Part shown: piece after piece, positions 24,655 to 33,457 of the stretch
How positions within the stretch are numbered: position 1 is the stretch's first letter
How the letters are laid out: each line of letters starts with the position of its first letter
Assembly: GCA_020446815.1 (NCBI GenBank)
Contig: JAGRDY010000004.1
Span: 1 to 35,498 of the forward strand
Source of the DNA: Paracoccaceae bacterium
GTDB taxonomy: Bacteria > Pseudomonadota > Alphaproteobacteria > Rhodobacterales > Rhodobacteraceae
Direction: 5' to 3'
Length of the DNA stretch: 35,498 nucleotides
Translations under genes and position numbers: made by a program
The notes under the pieces: model-generated
What the model was told of the DNA's origin: nothing
Databases searched by the model: none
What the model saw: only the letters and a program-made list of their open reading frames with translations

Positions 24655-26087
24655 CTCTGGTCGCCTTTTTGAGAAGATTGCTGGGGGCGGGCACCGCGAA
24701 GAGACGCCCGTGGATCCGCGGGAAACGCCTCGGGAACGGAGAGGCCGCGGCGAAGCAGTTTGAGGTTATAGATGCTGGGCGCGCAAAGCTGATGGCGCAC
24801 GATCCAGGCAGTTGCAGCGCAAAGCAGGATCGGCAGGATGATGCCGCTGTCCCCCGACATTTCTGTCAGCATGACGACAGAGGCAAAAAACGCCCCGGTG
24901 GTCGCCGCCGCAAGCCCGGCCATCCCCACCAATGCATAGGTCGGCACACTGACCCCGGTACCCGGTATGAGACGATCGACGAGCAATCCGAAACCCGCCC
25001 CGAGACAGGCGCCCATGACAAGCGATGGTGAAAATATACCGCCCGAACCGCCAAAGCCGATGGTCATGCAGGTCGCGCACAGCTTGAGAAACGCCAGCAA
25101 CAGCAAAAGCGCGGGGGCATACTCCACGTCTGTCAGCACGTCCATGATGACGGCATAGCCCACACCTTCGACGAAATAATGCCCCGTACCCGCATGGAGG
25201 CAGACCAGCAGAACACCCACCAACGCCATGCCGGCGGCGTTACGCAGGTATTCATTCACGCGAATGCGGTTGGCGATATCCTCGGCCCAATAAAGCCCAC
25301 GAATGAAAAGCCCCGAAAATGCCCCCAGCGCGACACCGAGCGAGGCGAAAGCCACAAGCACATAGACAGGTTCGGCCGCATAATCGGGAAGCTGGAGCGC
25401 GGGAACATCGAAGCTTGGCGCCGAACCCATCAGGACGCGGCCGACGAAGGCAGAGCTCACCACCGTCAAGGCCACCAGTGCGATCGCGCGGAAGTCGAGG
25501 CGCAGCAGGAACATTTCCACCGCAAAAAGGACCCCGCCCAAGGGCGCATTGAAAGTCGCGGCAATCCCCGCGCCCGCGCCCGCCGCCAGCAGCGTCACGC
25601 GGTCCGAATGGTCGAGCCTCAGAAGCCCCCCCATGAACGAACCGAAGGCGGCGCCGATCTGCACGATCGGCCCTTCACGCCCGGCGGAGCCGCCAGACCC
25701 GATGGTGATCGACGAGGCCAACGCCTTGATCAGGACCACGATCGGCCGGATGTGCCCGTTCTTGAAATGCACGGCATCCAGAACTTCGGGCACACCGTGG
25801 CCCTTTGCCTCCGGCGCAAAATTCCTCACCAGCCAGGTGACGACAAGCGCCCCCGAGGGCAAGGCCACGAGCGGCAGCCAGACGGGGGCCGTGCCGGCGG
25901 TATGCTGATTGGCATCGTAGAGGCTGGAGAACAGCTGGCGGAAGGAGAGGTTGTGAAACAGCCCGATAAGTTGCCGAAAGACAAAGGCTCCGAACCCTGC
26001 CACACAGCCCACCACCAGGGCCACGGCAACCAGAAAAGCCAGCGCCCGAGGCTGGCCTGAATCGAGAGGGGAGGAATGGATGCTCAT
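24651..26087 (-). CDS. ClC-family chloride channel or chloride/proton antiporter
   Basis: The 478-residue protein has the three selectivity-filter motifs of ClC proteins in order: GHGVPEV (in place of GSGIPE), GSGGSAGREGP with the gating Glu, and GFGGSGGIFSPS (GxFxP). A Glu is also present near the end of helix H (LFAVEMFLLRLDF) where the proton Glu is expected. No CBS domains follow. The presence of the gating Glu fits an antiporter, but this is inference. The start at MSIHS has GGGAAAG ahead of it; an ATG nine codons upstream (26114) lacks one. It overlaps kup. Confidence 0.9.
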   Translation of the reverse strand: MSIHSSPLDSGQPRALAFLVAVALVVGCVAGFGAFVFRQLIGLFHNLSFRQLFSSLYDANQHTAGTAPVWLPLVALPSGALVVTWLVRNFAPEAKGHGVPEVLDAVHFKNGHIRPIVVLIKALASSITIGSGGSAGREGPIVQIGAAFGSFMGGLLRLDHSDRVTLLAAGAGAGIAATFNAPLGGVLFAVEMFLLRLDFRAIALVALTVVSSAFVGRVLMGSAPSFDVPALQLPDYAAEPVYVLVAFASLGVALGAFSGLFIRGLYWAEDIANRIRVNEYLRNAAGMALVGVLLVCLHAGTGHYFVEGVGYAVIMDVLTDVEYAPALLLLLAFLKLCATCMTIGFGGSGGIFSPSLVMGACLGAGFGLLVDRLIPGTGVSVPTYALVGMAGLAAATTGAFFASVVMLTEMSGDSGIILPILLCAATAWIVRHQLCAPSIYNLKLLRRGLSVPEAFPADPRASLRGARPQQSSQKGDQR

Positions 26088-26830
26088 GTCTTTCCCAAGT
26101 GCGAAGGTTGGCATTTCCGGCAGATCAATTCACTGCGCCGCCGGTCGCAGCGTGGCTTTGCAGTTGCAACCGGCCTGACGCGATCTGGCGAGTCGCAGGA
26201 AGCCACGGCGCCCGCGACAGCTTCAGGCTCTCGGATGCGTTGATATGGCCGGTCATGCGGAACCGCTTCTTTGAGCGCGCGACCACGACCATCGCGGCGC
26301 GGCAGGCGTACCGAGGGTGGCAGGGCACCCTTCGGGAGTTGAGGCGGGCTTGACCTGACATACAAGGGTCTTGAGCTTCAAAAGGTTCATGAAGGCCCGG
26401 TCATATCATTACGCAACCGTGCAGACGAGTAATTTCACAAGTGCCGCCGCCAATTTCGCATTGTGTGTCTGGCCGGCTTTCCCGCGATCCTCTGAGCGTA
26501 CCTTGCGGGCGCAGATCGAGGCAAAACGCCACCCAGTCATCCAGTGCGCCGTCAACGGGCAGGACGCGCGCTGGTGTGGCTTTCCCGGCCCCGCCTATCG
26601 AAGCGGCTATCGGTATCATATTCATGGTTAGCGACGCTATCGCAAATGCACAGGGCCGCAAACGCCCAATTTCCTACACCCGCACCTGCGAAATCTTGGT
26701 TTCGCACGGGAATAGCCAGAGGCCGGAGCGCCGAGAATGTCGCAAAGACCTTTTTGTTGAAAGGAGGCCTGGCGGAGTGAATCGAATTTACCCCTCACTT
26801 TTTCGCAGGCGTCTGACATATTTTCAGAAA
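26088..26830. other. 743-bp region without a supported gene
   Basis: Open frames in this stretch are short, overlap one another on both strands, and lack both family similarity and binding sites. One minus-strand frame (26401-26661) has a hydrophobic N-terminus but would need a TTG start. Near 26745 an AAAGGAGG stands without a following gene. The region probably holds the promoter of the ClC-kup unit, and may be the remains of lost genes. Confidence 0.5.
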
Positions 26831-26905
26831 TGGTGCTGTGAGAGAGGATTGAACTCTCGACCTCACCCTTACCAAGGGTGTGCTCTACCACTGAGCTACC
26901 ACAGC
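26831..26905 (-). tRNA. tRNA-Thr (anticodon GGT)
   Basis: On the minus strand GCTGTGG (26905-26899) pairs with TCACAGC (26841-26835) apart from one G-T pair. The anticodon loop TTGGTAA gives GGT, the D arm is AGCTCAGTGGTAGAGC, the T arm carries GTTCAATCC, and CCA is encoded at 26833-26831. Length is 75 nt with CCA. Confidence 0.96.
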
Positions 26906-26911
26906 ATCCCG

Positions 26912-26951
26912 TTTTCCAGAAACCTGCCCGGATCGGGTGAGTTCTGGAAAA
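26912..26951. repeat. 40-bp nested palindrome upstream of tRNA-Thr
   Basis: TTTTCCAGAA (26912-26921) and TTCTGGAAAA (26942-26951) are a perfect 10-bp inverted repeat. Inside it CCCG and CGGG pair again around GAT. It begins six bases from the tRNA 5' end, where the promoter would be expected, so it could be an operator, a terminator-like structure for plus-strand reading, or a small-RNA hairpin. Confidence 0.55.
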
Positions 26952-27202
26952 TAACCATCTTCAGCAACTTAGCCCAAAATACCTACACCACTGCACGGGC
27001 GCACCATATTTCTGAGCCACCGAAGCCCTTTTGCGTGGCGGGTGATTAGACGCGAATCGCCGGTCACGCAAGTGCAATATGGCCATCCGGCGGTCGCGTC
27101 GGGCCGGATGCGGGGTTTGCGGTGCGCGAAAAAACCACTCTCGCCCGATATTGCCGTGAATTCCAATTCAATGTCGCGCGAATACACACTAGACAGGTCA
27201 GC

Positions 27203-27367
27203 ATGGTATCAAAGAGCGTAAAACCTTCAAAGACCAAAGCGGCGGATGCCAGGGCCGAGCGCCTCAAGGCGGCTCTGCGCGCCAATCTGCAAAGGCGCAA
27301 GGCGCAGGCGCGGACCCGTGGGGCCGAGCAATCCGCGGCGGACACGCAAACCAAGAACGAAAGCTGA
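27203..27367 (+). CDS. small basic protein upstream of murA
   Basis: A 54-residue, Lys/Arg/Ala-rich protein (VSKSVKPSKTKAADARAERL, then a helix with AALRANLQRRKAQAR). It ends nine bases before the murA start, on the same strand, and looks like the small helical proteins annotated as hypothetical at this place in related genomes. The charge suggests RNA or ribosome contact, but there is no direct evidence. The start at MVSKS is chosen because the upstream extension to 27122 is unlike it in composition. Confidence 0.6.
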   Translation: MVSKSVKPSKTKAADARAERLKAALRANLQRRKAQARTRGAEQSAADTQTKNES

Positions 27368-27376
27368 GGCAGGCCA

Positions 27377-28645
27377 ATGGATTCGATCATCGTGACGGGC
27401 GGCGCAGAGCTTCGAGGGCAGATTCCGATTGCCGGGGCAAAGAACGCCTGTTTGGCGCTGATGCCTGCAACCTTGCTCAGCGAAGAGCCGCTGACCCTGA
27501 CGAACGCGCCACGATTGTCGGACATCAAGACCATGGCGCAGCTCCTGCAATCCTTCGGGGCCGAAGTGGCGTCACTTCACGACGGGCAGGTCCTGTCGCT
27601 GTCGAGCCACGATCTGACCGGCGTGACGGCCGATTACGACATCGTTCGCAAGATGCGCGCATCCAACCTGGTGCTTGGTCCGTTGCTGGCGCGGGAAGGC
27701 CGGGCCGTTGTCTCGCTGCCTGGGGGGTGCGCCATCGGCGCGCGGCCGATGGACCTGCATATCAGCGGGCTAGAGGCTCTCGGCGCGGAAATCGAACTCA
27801 GGGACGGCTACCTTCACGCAGTGGCACCACGGGGCCTGAAGGGTGCCGTGATCGAACAGCGATTTGCTTCGGTCGGGGCCACCGAGAATATCGTGATGGC
27901 GGCTGCGCTGGCCAAGGGCACGACGGTGCTGAAAAATGCCGCGCGCGAACCGGAAATCGTCGATCTGGTAAAGTGCCTGCGCGCGATGGGTGCCGAAATT
28001 GGCGGCGAAGGCACATCTGAAATTTCGGTTCAGGGCGTGGACCGCCTGCGTGGCGCCACCCATTCGGTTGTGACCGACAGGATCGAGCTTGGCACCTACA
28101 TGATCGCCCCCGCCATCGCCGGCGGTGAAGTCGAGCTTCTGGGGGGGCATATCGGCCTCTTGCCGGCGTTTTGCGAAAAGCTGGATGAGGCCGGGATACA
28201 TGTTTCTCAGACCCCCGCCGGGCTGAAAGTTGCCCGATCCAATGGCCGCGCGCGTGCAATCAATGTGCGAACCGAGGTCTTTCCCGGTTTTCCCACCGAC
28301 CTTCAGGCCCAGATGATGGCGTTGATGTGCACCGCCGATGGCGTGAGCGTTCTGGAAGAAACCATCTTTGAAAACCGTTTCATGCACGCGCCGGAACTCA
28401 CCCGCATGGGCGCCCAGATCGAGGTTCATGGCGGCCACGCCACGGTGACGGGGGTTGAACGGCTGAAAGGTGCGCCGGTGATGGCGACCGATCTGCGTGC
28501 CAGTGTCTCGTTGATCCTGGCTGGGCTTGCCGCCGAGGGGGAAACCGTTGTCAGCCGGGTCTATCACCTTGATCGGGGATATGAGCGGGTCGAGGGAAAG
28601 TTGTCGGCCTGCGGGGCGCGTATCGAACGCATCCGCACCGAATGA
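27377..28645 (+). CDS. murA: UDP-N-acetylglucosamine 1-carboxyvinyltransferase
   Basis: MurA transfers enolpyruvate from PEP to UDP-GlcNAc, the first committed step of peptidoglycan synthesis. The 422-residue length is normal. The N-terminal [17 protein letters not shown], the loop [15 protein letters not shown] with the catalytic Cys that fosfomycin alkylates, and the C-terminal [19 protein letters not shown] are all present. As the Cys is kept, the enzyme should be fosfomycin-sensitive in principle. DUF2948, hisD and UPF0262 genes follow on the same strand. Confidence 0.97.
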   Translation: MDSIIVTGGAELRGQIPIAGAKNACLALMPATLLSEEPLTLTNAPRLSDIKTMAQLLQSFGAEVASLHDGQVLSLSSHDLTGVTADYDIVRKMRASNLVLGPLLAREGRAVVSLPGGCAIGARPMDLHISGLEALGAEIELRDGYLHAVAPRGLKGAVIEQRFASVGATENIVMAAALAKGTTVLKNAAREPEIVDLVKCLRAMGAEIGGEGTSEISVQGVDRLRGATHSVVTDRIELGTYMIAPAIAGGEVELLGGHIGLLPAFCEKLDEAGIHVSQTPAGLKVARSNGRARAINVRTEVFPGFPTDLQAQMMALMCTADGVSVLEETIFENRFMHAPELTRMGAQIEVHGGHATVTGVERLKGAPVMATDLRASVSLILAGLAAEGETVVSRVYHLDRGYERVEGKLSACGARIERIRTE

Positions 28646-28655
28646 GGAAACAGCC

Positions 28656-29135
28656 ATGGCAGAAGACGCACGATTTGAGGATGGCGCCGAACGGCCATTG
28701 TATCTGAAGGCCTTTGACGGCGAGGAGCTCTTGGTCATTTCCGCCCTGGTCCAGGATGCGGTTCTGGCAGGCGGCGACATGAAATGGGAGCCGAAGGCGC
28801 GCAGGCTGTCCTTTTTGATCAATCGCTTTCGCTGGGAAGACCGGGGCTTGTCGTCCGGCCGCTCAGGCCGCTTCGAACGAGTACGGGCGCTGTTGATCTT
28901 CCGCGACGTGCTGTCGGTCGCCTCGCAAGGGTTGCGGCAGGCAGAGCACGATACGGTTCTGTCGGTCCTGTCGATAGGCTGGATCGCTGGCGAGGATGGC
29001 ACAGGGCGGGTCGAGATCATCCTGGCGGGCGACGGCACCATCGCCGCCGAGGTCGAGTGTCTCGACGTGACACTGAAGGATGTGACGCGGCCCTATCTCG
29101 CACCGTCCGGTAAAAAGCCCGAACATCCGGCATGA
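28656..29135 (+). CDS. DUF2948 family protein
   Basis: A 159-residue protein of a family of unknown function found next to murA and hisD in Rhodobacterales and Rhizobiales. Characteristic segments are LYLKAFDGEELLVISALVQD, KARRLSFLINRFRWED and VECLDVTLKDVTRPY. No signal peptide, membrane helix or catalytic pattern is visible. GAGGAAA lies ahead of the ATG, 10 bp past the murA stop. The start at MAEDA is preferred over the upstream frame inside murA. Confidence 0.88.
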   Translation: MAEDARFEDGAERPLYLKAFDGEELLVISALVQDAVLAGGDMKWEPKARRLSFLINRFRWEDRGLSSGRSGRFERVRALLIFRDVLSVASQGLRQAEHDTVLSVLSIGWIAGEDGTGRVEIILAGDGTIAAEVECLDVTLKDVTRPYLAPSGKKPEHPA

Positions 29136-29265
29136 TCGTCGCGCAGGGCATTTTCCGGCGCACGGACCTTCGGGCGCGCCGCTGGGACGCGAGGCAGAGA
29201 CGGGGGCTGCTCTGACCGCGGGCGGCGCCACGGGAAGCCGGACAGCGTTCGCGTGGCGCAAATGC

Positions 29266-29294
29266 TTGAGACCGGGCAATGGCCCCTGTAATGG
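29266..29294 (+). promoter_or_regulatory. possible promoter of hisD
   Basis: TTGAGA (29266-29271) and TAATGG (29289-29294) are separated by 17 bp and lie 22 bp before the hisD ATG, with GGAG as ribosome binding site in between. The sequence match is fair, not strong; the 180-bp gap after the DUF2948 gene makes a separate promoter plausible. Confidence 0.3.
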
Positions 29295-29315
29295 AAACCC
29301 GATAGGAGTACAGCC

Positions 29316-30629
29316 ATGCCGGTTTATCTGTCCACATCCGATGCAGAGTTCGAATCGAGCTTCTCTGCGCTCCTTGCCGCCAAACGCGAGGACGCGCCGG
29401 ATGTCGATGATACCGTGGCCGCGATCATCGCTGACGTGCGGGCGCGCGGCGATGCCGCCGTACTCGAACTGACGGCCCGGTTCGACAGGGTGGAACTGAC
29501 CGCAGACAGACTGGCTTTTGGCACTGACGAAATCGACAGGGAATGCGCCGGGATCGCCGCCGAGGATCGCGCCGCGCTGGAACTGGCGGCCAGGCGCATC
29601 CAGGCCTATCATGAAAGGCAGATGCCGCCGGACCGGCACTGGACGGATGGCGAAGGGGCGGGATTGGGCTGGCGCTGGACGCCGATAGCCGCGGCGGGAC
29701 TTTATGTGCCCGGTGGCCTTGCTTCCTACCCTTCCTCGGTTCTGATGAACGCCATCCCGGCCCGTGTGGCCGGGGTAAAGCAGCTGGTCATTGCCTGCCC
29801 GACAACTGACGGCGTGATCAATCCGCTGGTGCTTTATGCCGCGCGACTTGCGGGTGTCGACAGGGTCTACCGGATCGGCGGTGCACAAGCGATTGCGGCG
29901 TTGGCCTACGGCACCGAAACCATCGCGCCCGTCGACAAGATCACCGGGCCGGGCAACGCTTTTGTGGCGGCGGCCAAGCGGCGGGTTTTCGGGCGCGTCG
30001 GCATCGACATGATCGCCGGACCGTCCGAGATTCTGGTGATCGCCGACAAGGACAACGATCCGGACTGGGTCGCGCTCGATCTGCTGTCGCAGGCCGAACA
30101 TGACGCGACCGCCCAGTCGATCCTGATCACCGATGATGCGCGTTTTGGCCGTGCTGTCGCGGCGGCAGTGGACAGGCGGCTTTCAACACTGAAGCGTCGC
30201 GCCATCGCCGGGGCGAGCTGGCGCGATTATGGCGCGATCATCGTGACCCGCGATCTGGCCGAAGCAGCGCGCCTGTCGAACCGGGTGGCCCCCGAACATC
30301 TGGAGCTGTGCGTGGCCGACCCGGAGGCGCTGTCCAACGATACGACCCACGCCGGGGCGATCTTTCTGGGCAACTGGACGCCGGAGGCGATCGGCGATTA
30401 TGTGGGTGGGCCCAACCATGTGCTGCCGACGGCGCGCTCGGCGCGGTTTTCAAGCGGGCTCTCGGTCATGGATTTTCTCAAACGCACGACACTTGCCCGG
30501 ATGACGCCCGCCGCGCTTTCCGCGATCGGCCCCGCCGCGGAGCGTCTGGCCCGATCTGAAGGGCTTGAGGCGCACGGCCTGTCCGTGCGCGCACGCCTCG
30601 ACCGGCTGAACCGGGAGGCAAAGACATGA
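29316..30629 (+). CDS. hisD: histidinol dehydrogenase
   Basis: HisD carries out the last two oxidations of histidine synthesis, L-histidinol to L-histidine, with NAD+ and a zinc ion. The 437-residue length is normal. Motifs are YVPGGLASYPSSVLMNAIPA, ITGPGNAFVAAAKRRVFG, IDMIAGPSEILVI, LLSQAEHDATAQS and NRVAPEHLEL with the zinc and catalytic residues. GGAG lies nine bases before the ATG. The stop overlaps the UPF0262 start by four bases. Confidence 0.97.
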   Translation: MPVYLSTSDAEFESSFSALLAAKREDAPDVDDTVAAIIADVRARGDAAVLELTARFDRVELTADRLAFGTDEIDRECAGIAAEDRAALELAARRIQAYHERQMPPDRHWTDGEGAGLGWRWTPIAAAGLYVPGGLASYPSSVLMNAIPARVAGVKQLVIACPTTDGVINPLVLYAARLAGVDRVYRIGGAQAIAALAYGTETIAPVDKITGPGNAFVAAAKRRVFGRVGIDMIAGPSEILVIADKDNDPDWVALDLLSQAEHDATAQSILITDDARFGRAVAAAVDRRLSTLKRRAIAGASWRDYGAIIVTRDLAEAARLSNRVAPEHLELCVADPEALSNDTTHAGAIFLGNWTPEAIGDYVGGPNHVLPTARSARFSSGLSVMDFLKRTTLARMTPAALSAIGPAAERLARSEGLEAHGLSVRARLDRLNREAKT

Positions 30630-31105
30630 GCCGCATCTGTCATATCGAGATTGACGACAGGGGCCTGCCGCCGCCAACGCCGGAAGTGGAACAGGAACGC
30701 AAGGTTGCGATCTTTGACCTGCTGGAGGACAATAGTTTTTCACTGCCGGGCAAGAACGGGACCGATGCAGCCGACGGCCCGTTCCGTTTGGCGCTTTCGA
30801 TTCGGGAAAAGCGTCTGGTATTCGATCTGGCCGCTGAAACCGAAGCCAAGGTGGCAGAATTTCACCTGTCGCTCGGCCCTTTCAGACAGGTGGTGAAGGA
30901 TTATTTCCAGATTTGCGAAAGTTACTTCGAGGCGGTCAAACGCCTGCCGCCCAGCCAGATCGAGGCCATCGACATGGCGCGGCGCGGTATCCACAACGAA
31001 GGCGCGCGCATTCTGCAGGAGCGTCTGGAAGGCAAGGCCGAACTGGACGTTGCCACGGCAAGGCGGCTTTTTACCCTTATCTGCGTTCTGCATTTCGGGG
31101 GCTGA
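30626..31105 (+). CDS. UPF0262 family protein
   Basis: A 159-residue cytoplasmic protein of a family of unknown function confined mostly to Alphaproteobacteria. Typical segments are ERKVAIFDLLEDNSFSL, LALSIREKRLVFDL, GPFRQVVKDYFQICESYFEA and IDMARRGIHNEGARIL. Its ATG overlaps the hisD stop, and the following phosphatase gene starts two bases after its own stop, so the three genes are almost surely co-translated. No catalytic motif is visible. Confidence 0.88.
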   Translation: MSRICHIEIDDRGLPPPTPEVEQERKVAIFDLLEDNSFSLPGKNGTDAADGPFRLALSIREKRLVFDLAAETEAKVAEFHLSLGPFRQVVKDYFQICESYFEAVKRLPPSQIEAIDMARRGIHNEGARILQERLEGKAELDVATARRLFTLICVLHFGG

Positions 31106-31107
31106 GA

Positions 31108-31575
31108 GTGGCCGGAAAATTGCCCGCATCGGTGCTGTTTTGTTGTGATCACAACGCGGTACGCTCCCCCATGGCCGAGGGATTGATGAAAAAGCTGTAT
31201 GGCAAGGCGCTTTATATTCAATCCGCCGGGGTTCATAATGATCTGGAAATTGACGGTTTCGCGATAGCGGTCTGCAATGAAATCGGTGTCGAGCTGTCGC
31301 GCCACCAATCGCGCAGCATCGAGGAAATGCAACAATGGGGCGATGATCTTTCGGGTTTCGATCTGGTCATATCCCTGTCGCCGGCCAGCCAGCGTCTGGC
31401 ACTCGAATTCACACGCTTCTTTCATCTCGAGGTCGAATACTGGCCGATCATGGACCCGACCGGACTTGGCGAAGACCGCGACGCCAAGCTGGCCGCCTAT
31501 CGTCAGACCCGCGATCAGATTCGCCAAAAGATGATCGAACGGTTCGGCCCGTCCCCCGAAGCCGGGTGGCAATGA
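31108..31575 (+). CDS. low-molecular-weight protein-tyrosine-phosphatase or arsenate-reductase-like protein
   Basis: A 155-residue protein with the CX5R P-loop near the N-terminus (LFCCDHNAVRSPMAEG) and the general-acid aspartate in WPIMDPTGLGEDRD near the C-terminus. The start is a GTG two bases after the UPF0262 stop; the first ATG would remove the catalytic loop. Members of this family dephosphorylate tyrosine in proteins or reduce arsenate; substrate not decidable here, though the lack of other arsenic genes favours a phosphatase. The fixed pairing with UPF0262 hints at a shared role. Confidence 0.85.
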   Translation: MAGKLPASVLFCCDHNAVRSPMAEGLMKKLYGKALYIQSAGVHNDLEIDGFAIAVCNEIGVELSRHQSRSIEEMQQWGDDLSGFDLVISLSPASQRLALEFTRFFHLEVEYWPIMDPTGLGEDRDAKLAAYRQTRDQIRQKMIERFGPSPEAGWQ

Positions 31576-31675
31576 CATTTCGCGACATGATCCAGCCCGT
31601 AATGAATGCGACAATCACAGCATCACAGCGCTGACGGGGCGCAAGATGCAGGTCACGCAAAAGGAGTACCAGCCC

Positions 31676-32569
31676 ATGAGAATCGCCGCCGCCGCCTATC
31701 CGCTTGACTGGTTCGACACCTGGGCGGAGTTTGAGAACAAGCTGACCCGCTGGGTGGCAGAGGCCGCAGGCAAGGGTGCAACCCTGCTGGTCTTTCCCGA
31801 ATACGGGGCGATGGAACTGGCATCGCTTGGCGGCAAGGCCGTGGCGCGCGACATGGAGGGTTCACTGCGCGAAGTGGCAAGCCACAAACCTGCCACAGAC
31901 CAGCTTCATGCGAGGCTTGCTGGCGAATACGGCGTGCATATCCTCGGGGCATCGGGCCCCGCCTATGACATGCCCTTTGCCAATGGCCGTCCGGTCAACC
32001 GCGCCAGCCTGTTCGGCCCCGAAGGTCTTTTGGGGCATCAGGACAAGGCCATGATGACCCGGTTTGAACGCGATGGCTGGGATGTCGTCGGCGGAGAGGG
32101 GCTGGCGGTGTTCAAGACCGCCATCGGGACGATGGGTGTGAATATCTGCTATGACAGCGAATTCCCGCTGCTGGCACGCGCGCAGGCCGAAGCGGGCGTC
32201 GAGATCATTCTGGTGCCATCGGCAACCGAGGCTCTGGCAGGGTTCACCCGCGTGCGGGTCGGCGCGATGGCGCGTGCGCTGGAAAATCAGTGCATCGCGG
32301 TTCATGCGCCTGTCGTAGGCGCCGCGCCCTGGTGTGTGGGAATGGAGGAAAACACCGGCCGCGCCTCCATCTATGGGCCGCCTGACCATGGCTTTCCGCC
32401 CACGGGCATCCTGGCCGAGGGCGCGCTTGGTGAACCAGGCTGGGTCTATGCCGATGTGTCGCTGGATGCGGTCAAGGCGGTGCGCGCCGACGGAGGGGTT
32501 CTCAACTACAGCCACTGGAACGAACAGCATGCGCGCGTCGCCAACGTCACCTTTGTCGGGAAAAGCTGA
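31676..32569 (+). CDS. carbon-nitrogen hydrolase (nitrilase superfamily)
   Basis: A 297-residue amidase-type enzyme. The Glu-Lys-Cys triad is visible: Glu in LLVFPEYGAMEL, Lys in LGHQDKAMMTRFE and Cys in MGVNICYDSEFPLL. A GGAG lies about ten bases before the chosen ATG (MRIAA), favouring it over an ATG ten codons upstream. It likely cleaves an amide or nitrile of a small metabolite; no substrate can be named. It follows the phosphatase by 100 bp and precedes infA by 83 bp, so it may have its own promoter. Confidence 0.87.
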   Translation: MRIAAAAYPLDWFDTWAEFENKLTRWVAEAAGKGATLLVFPEYGAMELASLGGKAVARDMEGSLREVASHKPATDQLHARLAGEYGVHILGASGPAYDMPFANGRPVNRASLFGPEGLLGHQDKAMMTRFERDGWDVVGGEGLAVFKTAIGTMGVNICYDSEFPLLARAQAEAGVEIILVPSATEALAGFTRVRVGAMARALENQCIAVHAPVVGAAPWCVGMEENTGRASIYGPPDHGFPPTGILAEGALGEPGWVYADVSLDAVKAVRADGGVLNYSHWNEQHARVANVTFVGKS

Positions 32570-32652
32570 CATAAGCCTTGAATTATGCCGCTTTCAGGCG
32601 CAATGAGTGCGCGCCCGCGCATTAAGGCGGGCGACATGAGAACGGAGTGGAC

Positions 32653-32871
32653 ATGGCCAAGGAAGAAGGTCTCGAATTTCCAGGCGTCGTGAAGGAACTC
32701 CTGCCCAATGCGACGTTTCGGGTCGAGCTGGAAAACGGCCATGAAATCATCGCGACGATGGCAGGCAAGATGCGCAAGAACCGCATCCGGGTTCTGGCGG
32801 GCGACAAGGTGCAGGTCACGATGACACCCTATGACCTGAGCAAGGGGCGGATCAATTACCGCTTCAAGTGA
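32653..32871 (+). CDS. infA: translation initiation factor IF-1
   Basis: IF-1 binds the ribosomal A site during initiation. The 72-residue product is a single S1/OB-fold domain with [40 protein letters not shown] and [17 protein letters not shown], all near-invariant. The start at MAKEE is two codons after another possible ATG. The maf gene begins with a GTG one base past the stop. Confidence 0.97.
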   Translation: MAKEEGLEFPGVVKELLPNATFRVELENGHEIIATMAGKMRKNRIRVLAGDKVQVTMTPYDLSKGRINYRFK

Positions 32872-32872
32872 C

Positions 32873-33457
32873 GTGACGCTGCGGCTCGTCCTTGGCTCGG
32901 CCAGCCCGCGCCGGCGCGAACTGCTGGCGCAGATCGGGGTGGTGCCTGATGAAGTGCGCAGCCCCGATATCGACGAAACCCCCCGAAAGGGCGAATTGCC
33001 GCGCCCCTATACGGTACGGATGGCCTGTGAAAAGGCACAGTCGTTGAACTGTCTCGACGGCGACGTACTGCTTTGCGCCGATACCACGGTCGCCCTCGGC
33101 CGCCGCATTCTGGGCAAGCCGGAGACCGCAGGCGAAGCGGCGGAATTCCTGGTCAAGCTGTCGGGCAGACGGCACCGGGTGATCACCGCCGTGGCGGTGC
33201 GCAGGGGCGCGCGTGTCTGGCAACGCTCCGTTGAAACCATTGTCAAGGTCAAGCCTCTCTCGGATATTGAACTCAATGCCTATCTTGCCTCGGGCGAATG
33301 GCAGGGCAAGGCGGGCGGTTACGGCATTCAGGGCCGGTTTGGTGCTTTCATCCCCTGGATTCAGGGGTCGTTTACCAGCGTCGTCGGGCTGCCGATTGCA
33401 GAAACCGCAAACCTGCTTGCCGCGGCAGGTCTCTCCATCCACCGAGATCCGCGATGA
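32873..33457 (+). CDS. maf: Maf-family nucleotide pyrophosphatase
   Basis: A 194-residue Maf/YhdE-type enzyme that hydrolyses nucleoside triphosphates, probably dTTP and UTP or modified pyrimidines, to monophosphates. Motifs are [14 protein letters not shown] at the N-terminus, [18 protein letters not shown] with the metal-binding residues, and [16 protein letters not shown]. The start is GTG, one base after infA. The stop overlaps the RNase E/G gene by four bases. This order (infA, maf, RNase, yacG) is typical of Alphaproteobacteria. Confidence 0.94.
   Translation: MTLRLVLGSASPRRRELLAQIGVVPDEVRSPDIDETPRKGELPRPYTVRMACEKAQSLNCLDGDVLLCADTTVALGRRILGKPETAGEAAEFLVKLSGRRHRVITAVAVRRGARVWQRSVETIVKVKPLSDIELNAYLASGEWQGKAGGYGIQGRFGAFIPWIQGSFTSVVGLPIAETANLLAAAGLSIHRDPR

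Noticed and set aside
26266-26353. Possible DUF1127-like tail (AARQAYRGWQGTLRELRRA)
   Set aside because: Only a loose resemblance; the conserved downstream part of DUF1127 is missing and the upstream frame is not coding-like.
26401-26661. Possible small secreted protein on the minus strand
   Set aside because: Would need a TTG start without a binding site, and the supposed signal peptide has no clear cleavage site or family match.
27770-30101. Long minus-strand frames opposite murA and hisD
   Set aside because: Shadows of well-supported plus-strand genes.
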